From: Clostridium sp. CX1
GTDB taxonomy: Bacteria > Bacillota > Clostridia > Clostridiales > Clostridiaceae
Assembly (NCBI RefSeq): GCF_025398335.1
Contig: NZ_JAODOO010000015.1
Location: 1 to 64,000 of the forward strand
Direction of reading: 5' to 3'
Length of the DNA: 64,000 nucleotides
Positions 56,152 to 62,655 of the stretch are shown piece after piece. The notes beneath the pieces were generated by a model. It ran no database searches. It saw only the letters and a program-made list of their open reading frames with translations, and was not told the origin of the DNA. The stretch's first letter is position 1. Each line of letters begins with the position of its first letter. Made by a program: the position numbers and the translations under genes.

Positions 56152-56439
56152 TCATATTTCATAACATACAGATACTTGAGTATCGAGAACATTTCCTATA
56201 AATTTTGCAACTTCCAGGTGTGCAGGATGAGTAAGGTATGCATTCATATCTTCCATTGATGCAAATTTGGTAATTAGAATTATGTCATAAGCTGTTTGGC
56301 TGGGGCGAACATTTAATTCAGCTTGTATATCTAAAAGAACTTCTATTTTTCCTTTCATACCTAAGAGAACTTCCTGTGTTTTTTTAATATTTTCAGTATC
56401 TCTACTTTTTAATTTTAAAAGTAAGTTGTTTATAATCAT
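56152..56439 (-). CDS. Dabb-family dimeric alpha/beta barrel protein
   Basis: A 95-residue stress-responsive A/B barrel protein: a first strand with INNLLLKLK, the central YDIILITKFASMEDMNAY and HPAHLEVAKFIG motif, ending VSVCYEI. SD GGAGG precedes the ATG. Last intact gene of the decayed cluster downstream of the WYL regulator, and overlapping the remnant upstream by four bases. Confidence 0.85.
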   Translation of the reverse strand: MIINNLLLKLKSRDTENIKKTQEVLLGMKGKIEVLLDIQAELNVRPSQTAYDIILITKFASMEDMNAYLTHPAHLEVAKFIGNVLDTQVSVCYEI

Positions 56440-56828
56440 TTTTTACCTCCTGTAATATTTAGTATAGTTTGAGCGGATTCTTTTCCGTTCACAAATAGTG
56501 TAATCAGGTGGATGCCTGGGTAATGTTTACGTGTCGTAAGGTCTGCAAAGCTGTGAGTGCGTGTTCCTGACAAGTGTGCACTACCGGGTACAGTTTTATC
56601 CGATAAGAGAAATAGCTTGCGGGAAGAGCGACCATTGGATTTTATAAAGTCAATGCCATATTCTAAACGGATATGTGCAGGGGTGTTCCATGCTATATCT
56701 AGTGAATAATTCAATTCACAGCTGTCTCCAATGTTAAGTTCCTCCGGATTAACCGTCAGGGTTGCATTCTTAAACAAGGGGTTTTCATCAGAAAAATCTG
56801 TATAACCAAAGAGGCTCATTGCTGTAGA
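56436..56828 (-). pseudogene. remnant: C-terminal domain of a DNA-alkylation-repair-type protein
   Basis: The readable domain starts at about TAMSLFGYTDF and contains LEYGIDFIKSNGRSSRKLFL, LSDKTVPGSAHLSGTRTH and LTTRKHYPGIHLITLFVNGK. As I remember, this Ig-like domain ends AlkD-type DNA alkylation repair proteins of Gram-positive bacteria, where a HEAT-repeat glycosylase domain precedes it. That domain is missing. The open frame begins with a TTG at 56858 in another reading frame's material, so it is not a natural gene start. Confidence 0.55.
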
Positions 56829-56829
56829 A

Positions 56830-56950
56830 AGCTCTGTATGAAGTAAGAAAAGCAACAAGTTCAGTTACTTCTTCAGGTTCCGCCAGTTACAAGTACCCGG
56901 TTACCCTCAAATTCTTTGCTTATATCAAATAATGGTGAATTATTTCCCAT
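56830..56950 (-). pseudogene. remnant of a short-chain dehydrogenase with internal deletion
   Basis: From ATG 56950 (SD AAGGAGG upstream) the frame reads MGNNSPLFDISKEFEGNRVL then VTGGT and stops at 56873. That is the start of an SDR with its TGxxxGxG nucleotide site cut off after GGT. Immediately after, in a shifted frame, 56877-56830 reads PEEVTELVAFLTSYRA, the near-C-terminal SDR segment. The middle of the gene, about 200 residues, has been deleted. The WYL operator at 57009 lies upstream. Confidence 0.72.
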
Positions 56951-57008
56951 AATAAAAATACCTCCTTGGTTTTAAGCTATTTTACTTACTTAGTATAACT
57001 AATATAAC

Positions 57009-57025
57009 TTGACCACAGTGTGTCA
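57009..57025. promoter_or_regulatory. WYL-type operator before the SDR remnant
   Basis: TTGACC-acagtg-TGTCA, the same spacing as at 25202 and 57973. It overlaps the stop codon of the WYL regulator (TGA at 57025-57023) and precedes the SDR remnant, with a promoter-like CTGACA ... TATTAG reading toward it. Confidence 0.6.
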
Positions 57026-57937
57026 GGTTTTAAAACGATATTTATTTACCATGTTATCCAAGCGAGTTGAAATCTCCTTACGAACACTTTCAGGTTCTAT
57101 CACCTCCAGCATTGTACCAAAAGAAAAAAGATAATTGTAAATCCATTCACCACCGGGCAGGGAAACAATCACAGTATAGGAGCCATCCTTGTTTTTTATT
57201 ATATTTTCTTCTTCAAAATCGTCATATACACGGTAGGCTCCTTCAGGTGATATTTTCAGAGTCAGCTTAACCTGCTCGCTACATGCTTCCTTTAGAGATT
57301 TAGTCATAAGCTCCTGTGAACTTTGGTGTGTACAAGACTCTTCAGTGGTATGGATATCAGACATACGACTTATTTTAAATGTTCTGAGTGCCATTTTCTG
57401 CAGACAATATCCTTGTAGATACCATGCTTTGTCTCTAAAGAGCAGTTTAAAAGGTTCAACTTTACGGTAGCTTTTTTCTCCATTTACATTGAAATAGGAA
57501 AAAGTAATTACCATATGTTCAAGTATGGCGTCTTTAAGAATGCTGAAAACTTCATTCTGCTTTTTATCATTTCCCCAATTAGAAAAGTCTACTTCAATCC
57601 AGTTTATATTACTTTTCTTGAAAAGACTGTTCAATTTTGATAGCACATCATCAAGTTCGGGATATTGGACTGCCGACAAGCTTTGAAGAGCCAGCAGAAT
57701 TTTATCCTGTTCTTTTTCTGAAAGCAGTGATTTATCAAGCACAAAATTATCAAGCAGAGAGATTCCTCCACCTTTACCTTGGCTTGCATATATAGGAATA
57801 CCTGCTTGGCTAAGTGCATCAATATCCCTATATATAGTCCTCACAGATACTTCAAAATGTTTAGCCAGTTCGCCTGCTGTTACGGACTTCTTTTCAAGCA
57901 GAATATATATGATTTGAAATAATCTACTTATCTGCAT
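57023..57937 (-). CDS. WYL-domain transcriptional regulator (YafY type)
   Basis: Paralogue of the regulator at 25261: HTH_11 with LAKHFEVSVRTIYRDIDALS (about residues 23-42), WYL domain with YRKVEPFKLLFRDKAWYLQG (about 160-180) and a WCX tail. Length 304. SD GAGGTGATG precedes ATG 57937. Flanked by two copies of TTGAC-N6-TGTCA, one over its own promoter and one before the SDR remnant, so it probably represses itself and the now-broken SDR/Dabb genes. Confidence 0.87.
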   Translation of the reverse strand: MQISRLFQIIYILLEKKSVTAGELAKHFEVSVRTIYRDIDALSQAGIPIYASQGKGGGISLLDNFVLDKSLLSEKEQDKILLALQSLSAVQYPELDDVLSKLNSLFKKSNINWIEVDFSNWGNDKKQNEVFSILKDAILEHMVITFSYFNVNGEKSYRKVEPFKLLFRDKAWYLQGYCLQKMALRTFKISRMSDIHTTEESCTHQSSQELMTKSLKEACSEQVKLTLKISPEGAYRVYDDFEEENIIKNKDGSYTVIVSLPGGEWIYNYLFSFGTMLEVIEPESVRKEISTRLDNMVNKYRFKT

Positions 57938-57960
57938 AACATCACCTCACTTAAAAATAT

Positions 57961-57998
57961 AAATCATATAACTTGACAACACTATGTCATATTATGTG
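57961..57998 (-). promoter_or_regulatory. WYL operator and promoter of the regulator gene
   Basis: TTGACA-acacta-TGTCA (57973-57989). On the minus strand ATGACA, 16 bases and TATGAT (57968-57963) give a promoter inside the operator, as at 25191-25230. The rest of the 57938-58313 gap holds this and the upstream box of the DUF6448 gene. Confidence 0.65.
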
Positions 57999-58202
57999 AT
58001 TTTATTGTGAAAGTATGTTTTAGTCTTCTCATCATTTCCTATAAACAACATAACTGTTTCTAAGATTTTATGTAATGCAGTACATTTCAAATAGTAGATA
58101 CGTATGATAATTGAAATGTCACCTAAAAAGTTGGTCGTTTTTATAATTAAATCCGAAAAAAGAGCCAGTGATTAAGATTTGTTTGTTAATAATACATGGA
58201 CA

Positions 58203-58236
58203 AAAAAGTTCACAAATAGTCCCTATGTAGTTCAAA
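58203..58236 (+). promoter_or_regulatory. upstream box with 11-bp spaced repeats, candidate response-regulator site
   Basis: The sequence reads TTCACAAATAG, then TCCCTATGTAG, then TTCAAATTTGC, three units in step every 11 bases, the arrangement bound by OmpR/PhoB-type regulators. It ends about 78 bases before the DUF6448 start. A second copy with the same core lies at 62222-62255, beside the two-component system. The aaaaagttcacaaatagtcc core is identical in both. Confidence 0.62.
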
Positions 58237-58313
58237 TTTGCTCCATAAAATAAAAACATACCCAACGAGATATTAACGTAATAACCTAGTATATTTTAAG
58301 GAGGAAATTTTTT

Positions 58314-59051
58314 ATGAAAACAGGAACAAAAGCAGCTAAGTTTATTGGAAGGTCTTTAATGGCTCTTTCCATTGTTGCAGCATTGCCTGTAATGGCAAGC
58401 GCTCATTGTGATACTATGGAGGGACCTACTATTTCAGATGCAAAAAAGGCGTTGGAGAGTAATAACGTTAATTATGCATTAAAATGGGTTCAACCGGAAA
58501 ATGAAAAAGAAATAACACAGGTGTTTGAACAAGCTATAAAAGCTAAGGAAGTAAGTGCTGAAGCAAAGGATCTTGCTGATAAGAAGTTCTTTGAAGAGCT
58601 AGTGAAAGTTCACAGAGCAGGAGAAGGTGCTCCTTTCACAGGTGTGAAACCTGTAGGGACTCCTATTGATGAAAAGGTAGCGGCAGCAGATAAAGCTATT
58701 GAAATTGGAAACTTATCGCCATTAGAAGGTATGGTACCTGAGGAAAAAATGCCCGAACTAATAGAGAGATTTGAAGAGGTAATGGCTTTAAAGAATTTTG
58801 ATGTAAACAATGTTGATGCTGGAAGAGAATATATAGAAGCTTATGTAAGTTTCTTTAAATTTGCTGAAGGTGAAGAAGAAGGACATGCTGCTCATGGTGA
58901 AGCTAAAGAGAGTGCACATGCTGAAGCTGGAGAAAGCCAAAAAGTTAGCAATCCGAAAACTGCAGATATGGGAACAATACCATTTGTTGCTACCTCAGCA
59001 GTAACAGGGCTTGCAACTCTTGCTCTAGGATTAAAGAAAAAATCTAAATAA
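58314..59051 (+). CDS. DUF6448 cell-wall protein with NPKTAD sorting signal
   Basis: Secreted protein of 245 residues: a signal peptide (1-30, ending VMASA before HCDTMEGP), the DUF6448 domain (about 31-182, with NYALKWVQPENEKEI, RAGEGAPFTGVKPVG and RFEEVMALKNFDVNNVDAGR), a His/Glu/Ala-rich linker (about 183-210, EEEGHAAHGEAKESAHAEAG) that could bind metal, and a wall-sorting tail: NPKTAD at 213-218, a hydrophobic segment, and KKKSK. SD AAGGAGG precedes ATG 58314. The class B sortase next to it probably anchors it. Function unknown. Confidence 0.85.
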   Translation: MKTGTKAAKFIGRSLMALSIVAALPVMASAHCDTMEGPTISDAKKALESNNVNYALKWVQPENEKEITQVFEQAIKAKEVSAEAKDLADKKFFEELVKVHRAGEGAPFTGVKPVGTPIDEKVAAADKAIEIGNLSPLEGMVPEEKMPELIERFEEVMALKNFDVNNVDAGREYIEAYVSFFKFAEGEEEGHAAHGEAKESAHAEAGESQKVSNPKTADMGTIPFVATSAVTGLATLALGLKKKSK

Positions 59052-59123
59052 ACATAACTGTATCAATTACATGAACCTATTCTAGTAGGATTTTGAAAAC
59101 ATAATCCTAATAAGTACTATAAT

Positions 59124-59166
59124 ATTTCCTTCCTCGATGTTTATTCGGTGAGGGAAATTTTTTTAT
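59124..59166 (+). terminator. intrinsic terminator after the DUF6448 gene
   Basis: Imperfect stem ttccttcctcg / cggtgagggaa followed by T7. Confidence 0.7.
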
Positions 59167-59199
59167 AACTAGTAATACACAATAATAAGAGGTAAGGTT

Positions 59200-59943
59200 A
59201 TGAATTTAAAATTAAAAATTTTTAAAAGAATACTTTTCATTACGCTGCTTATAGTATTTAGTTATTCTGCTATTATGACAGGGTATAGATTGGTAGATAA
59301 ATACCGTAATGATAAATTAAATAAAAGCATAACTACAATTTATAATGAAAGCAAAGTAAGTAAGAATGAGGATAAAGGTCAACAGTTTATGGAGCCTCTT
59401 TTAAAAGTTAACAAAGATGCTGTAGGATGGCTTAATATAAATAACACTAGAATTAACTATCCTGTAGTTCAGGGTAAGGATAATGAGTATTACCTTAATC
59501 ATAATTTTGAAAAAGAATCCAGTAATTATGGAAGTATTTTTGTGGATTACCGTAACAAGAATCTTGAAAACTTTGTTAACGGTGAAAAAAATATAATTAT
59601 ATATGGTCATCATATGAAAGATGGAACAATGTTTGGTGATTTAAAGCTGTATAAAGATGAAAAATTCTTTAAGGACAATCAGATTATCACCTTTAACATA
59701 TTAGGTGAACAATATAAATGGCAGGTTTTTTCTGCCTACGTAACAGGCACAGATTTTAATTACATAAAAACTGATTTTAAAGATGATGTTGAGGTCAATG
59801 AATTTATAAAGAGTATAAAAGAGAAATCTTTGTATGTAAATGACACAACTCTAAATTCAAAGGATGTAATTCTTACATTGTCAACTTGCAGTTATGAGTT
59901 CGAAAATGCTAGATTTGTAGTACATTTCAAGTTGATTAAATAG
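59200..59943 (+). CDS. srtB: class B sortase
   Basis: Membrane-anchored transpeptidase: one N-terminal helix (about 9-27), then the sortase barrel. Catalytic residues are His137 (YGHHM), Cys230 (TLSTCSY) and Arg238 (ENARFVVH). The GWLNINNTRINYPVVQGKDN and YLNHNFEK segments are class B signatures. At 247 residues it is standard. SD AGAGGTAAGG precedes ATG 59200. It most likely cleaves the NPKTAD signal of the DUF6448 protein upstream. Confidence 0.93.
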   Translation: MNLKLKIFKRILFITLLIVFSYSAIMTGYRLVDKYRNDKLNKSITTIYNESKVSKNEDKGQQFMEPLLKVNKDAVGWLNINNTRINYPVVQGKDNEYYLNHNFEKESSNYGSIFVDYRNKNLENFVNGEKNIIIYGHHMKDGTMFGDLKLYKDEKFFKDNQIITFNILGEQYKWQVFSAYVTGTDFNYIKTDFKDDVEVNEFIKSIKEKSLYVNDTTLNSKDVILTLSTCSYEFENARFVVHFKLIK

Positions 59944-59955
59944 GTTGAAACTAAA

Positions 59956-59973
59956 CTGTAACATAAGTTACAG
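59956..59973 (+). terminator. short hairpin, weak terminator after srtB
   Basis: ctgtaac-ataa-gttacag, followed by AT-rich sequence with T5. Weak; transcription into the regulator genes may continue. Confidence 0.4.
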
Positions 59974-60078
59974 ATATTTTTATGGAATATGATATTATAG
60001 TAAAGATAACAGATTGAAACTGTTATAGCAGTTAATCGTATAGAGAATAAAACATATATTTAATCGTGGAGGTTTTAT

Positions 60079-60783
60079 ATGGAAAATAAAAAAGTTCTTG
60101 TTGTAGATGATGAAGAAAATGTATCAGAACTTCTTAAGCTATACTTAGAGGCAGAGGGATTTGTAGTAGAGACAGCAGGTGATGGGTTAAAGGCTCTAGA
60201 GTTAGCTGGGAAATTCAAACCAGATTTAATTATATTAGATATTATGCTTCCTCTTAAGGATGGATGGCAGGTGGCTAAAGAACTAAGAAAAGATATGGAT
60301 ACACCTATAATAATGCTTTCTGCAAAGGGAGAAGAATCAGATAAAATTCTTGGACTTAATTTAGGTGGTGATGATTATGTAACCAAGCCTTTTTCACCAG
60401 GGGAAGTAGCAGCAAGAGTTAAGGCTATTTTAAGAAGAGTGAGGAACGAGGAACAAGAAAAAGATATTTTGAACTTTCCATATCTTATAATTGACTTTTC
60501 TAAATATGAAATTATTATTAATGGGGTTAAAATAGTAAGCACTCCAAAAGAAGTTGAAATGCTATGGTTATTGGCAAGCAATGTTGGTAGAGTTTTTACA
60601 AGAGATCAGCTACTAAATAAAATTTGGGGTTATGATTACCTAGGTGATTCACGAACTGTTGATACTCATGTAAAAAGGTTACGTCGAAAAATGGAAAACA
60701 ATCATCCATACACCTATATACAAACAGTTTGGGGAGTAGGGTATAAATTTGAGGTAGTGAAAAATGAAGAGAAATCTATTTAG
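60079..60783 (+). CDS. OmpR/PhoB-family response regulator
   Basis: Receiver domain with acidic pocket DDEEN, phospho-acceptor Asp54 (LIILDIMLPLKDG) and Lys in VTKPFSPGE, then the winged helix (about 130-229, with DSRTVDTHVKRLRRKM). Length 234. SD GGAGG precedes ATG 60079. Overlaps the kinase by 20 bases. Candidate targets: the two boxes at 58203 and 62222 near the DUF6448 gene and its copy. Confidence 0.95.
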   Translation: MENKKVLVVDDEENVSELLKLYLEAEGFVVETAGDGLKALELAGKFKPDLIILDIMLPLKDGWQVAKELRKDMDTPIIMLSAKGEESDKILGLNLGGDDYVTKPFSPGEVAARVKAILRRVRNEEQEKDILNFPYLIIDFSKYEIIINGVKIVSTPKEVEMLWLLASNVGRVFTRDQLLNKIWGYDYLGDSRTVDTHVKRLRRKMENNHPYTYIQTVWGVGYKFEVVKNEEKSI

Positions 60784-62218
60784 TAAACTTTTTTTAACTT
60801 ATCTTTTATTAATATTACTTGCTATTGGAATAGTAAGTTCACTATTTTATATTTTCTTTAATAACTATTACTATGGAATTAGAGAACAACAGCTTCTTAC
60901 TCAAGGGAAAGAAATATCCAAAGTTGTAAGTACTAACATAAAAAATAAGGATTTTGCTCAAATGGATGAGACAATAAAGGTTTATAATAAAATCAATGTT
61001 TCACGTATGTGGATTGTTAACAAAGAAGGAAATATTATTAGTGGTCCAAGTAAGATTGATAATCCTGATAATGAATGTCCGGAAAGTGAGGAGATAAGAA
61101 GAGCACTTAATGGAGAAATAGTTATAAATCGTGGGAATATAAGATATTCAGCTGACCCAGTTCTGTCTGTAGCTTTGCCGATATATGTTGAAGGTAATAT
61201 AGGAGGAGCGGTGTTTGTTTGTAATCCACTTTCAGACATTAATAATAGCATTTCTCAAGCTCTAAAAATTGTGATTCTTGCTGGTGTTATAGCAGTTATT
61301 GTTTTAGCTTCAGTAAGTTTTTTTATATCAAGAAACATTACAAAACCTATTAAAGAAATAACAGAAATATCTTTGGAAATGGCTAAAGGCAATTTTACTC
61401 AGAGAGTTAAATTTACTTCTAATGACGAAATAGGAAAATTAGCTGAAACATTTAACTATATGACAGTAAAGCTAGATAAAACCTTAAGAGACTTAGAACA
61501 TGAAAAAGATAAAATGATTGAAATGGAAAGGATGCAAAGAGAGTTTGTAGCAAATGCATCTCATGAACTTCGCACTCCCCTTACTTCAGTGAGAGGATAT
61601 ATTGAGGCAATTCTTGATGGAGTTATAAATAAAAAAGAACAGGAAAAGAAATATCTCAGAATTGTTCTTAAAGAAACATTAAGATTACACAGGCTAGTAA
61701 ATAGTCTTTTAGATTTATCTAGGATGGAAGCTGGACATGTTAAGATAAATAAAAGACAGTTGTCTATTAATGAGGTTATTGAAAAAGCTGTTAATAGATT
61801 AAAACCATTAGCTGAGGAAAATGATCTTTCTTTAGAACTAGAGAAATCAGCGGATTTACCTAAAGTAATAGGAGATGAAGATTTAATAGAACAAGTAATT
61901 ATTAATTATGTTACAAATGCTGTAAGATTTACTCCAAAGAGCGGAAGAATATTAGTTAAGTCAGATATAAGTGACGGTAAGGTTAATGTACATGTTATAG
62001 ACACAGGTATAGGAATTTCTCCGGAAGAATTACCTAATGTTTGGAAAAGGTTTTATAAAATTAATGATGCAAGACCTTTATCTAAAGAAGGGTCAGGTTT
62101 AGGACTATCTTTAGTAAAAGAACTAATGGAACTTTTAGGAGGTAGGGCATGGGCAGAAAGTTTCCCAGGAAAAGGTTCTATTTTTAGTTTTAGTTTACCT
62201 GTTAAAGAAAGGCAGTGA
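60764..62218 (+). CDS. sensor histidine kinase
   Basis: Two helices (about 9-31 and 168-188) enclose an extracellular sensor of about 135 residues with a PAS/Cache-like pattern (INVSRMWIVNKEGNIISGPS). Then HAMP (about 188-242), HisKA with ANASHELRTPLTSVRGYI (His267) and the ATPase boxes VTNAVRFTPKS, DTGIGIS and GSGLGLSLV. Length 484. Starts inside the regulator's end, so they are translationally coupled. Ligand unknown; the locus suggests an extracytoplasmic cue linked to the sortase substrate. Confidence 0.94.
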   Translation: MKRNLFSKLFLTYLLLILLAIGIVSSLFYIFFNNYYYGIREQQLLTQGKEISKVVSTNIKNKDFAQMDETIKVYNKINVSRMWIVNKEGNIISGPSKIDNPDNECPESEEIRRALNGEIVINRGNIRYSADPVLSVALPIYVEGNIGGAVFVCNPLSDINNSISQALKIVILAGVIAVIVLASVSFFISRNITKPIKEITEISLEMAKGNFTQRVKFTSNDEIGKLAETFNYMTVKLDKTLRDLEHEKDKMIEMERMQREFVANASHELRTPLTSVRGYIEAILDGVINKKEQEKKYLRIVLKETLRLHRLVNSLLDLSRMEAGHVKINKRQLSINEVIEKAVNRLKPLAEENDLSLELEKSADLPKVIGDEDLIEQVIINYVTNAVRFTPKSGRILVKSDISDGKVNVHVIDTGIGISPEELPNVWKRFYKINDARPLSKEGSGLGLSLVKELMELLGGRAWAESFPGKGSIFSFSLPVKERQ

Positions 62219-62221
62219 ACG

Positions 62222-62255
62222 AAAAAGTTCACAAATAGTCCCTATATAGTCCAAA
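62222..62255 (+). promoter_or_regulatory. second copy of the DUF6448 upstream box
   Basis: Starts four bases after the kinase stop: aaaaagttcacaaatagtccctat (62222-62245) is identical to 58203-58226, followed by tagt and caaa with single differences. It then continues with AAAATAAAATCATAC, again like the DUF6448 promoter. It was carried here by the duplication or is kept by selection. Confidence 0.65.
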
Positions 62256-62333
62256 ATAAATCTTTAAAATAAAATCATACTTAATCAAGTGCAAAACTAA
62301 AGCTTTGTGCTAAGGATTAAATTATATTTTTAT

Positions 62334-62519
62334 GAAGGTTTAAGGCCAGTAAGAACTCCTATAGATGAAGTAGTATTGGCAGCAGATAAAGCTATTGAAG
62401 TTGGAAACTTATCTTCATTGGAAGGAATGGTACCTGAAGAAAGAATGCCCAAATTAATAGAGAGATTTGAAGAGGTAATGGCTTTAAAGAATTTTGATGT
62501 AAACAATGTTGATGCTGGA
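62334..62519 (+). pseudogene. partial second copy of the DUF6448 gene
   Basis: Reads YEGLRPVRTPIDEVVLAADK, then AIEVGNLSSLEGMVPEERMP, matching DUF6448 residues about 108-175 of the intact gene. The last 65 bp (62455-62519) are identical to 58759-58823; the first part is diverged. Signal peptide, first third and sorting tail are missing, and after DAGD the frame soon stops. The nearest start is a GTG at 62307 without SD. A terminator follows at 62534. Confidence 0.85.
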
Positions 62520-62533
62520 GATTTACAAAAAAC

Positions 62534-62569
62534 CACTACTTAACTTTATATTTTTAAGTAGTGATTTTT
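62534..62569 (+). terminator. intrinsic terminator
   Basis: cactacttaa / ttaagtagtg (62534-62543, 62554-62563) followed by T6. Confidence 0.85.
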
Positions 62570-62655
62570 TATTGAATCATTTGAATATTAATGGATAAAT
62601 ATTCTCTTTTTAGTAAAGCTTCTAATTGTATCAGTAAAGGCTAATGCTTTTCCTC

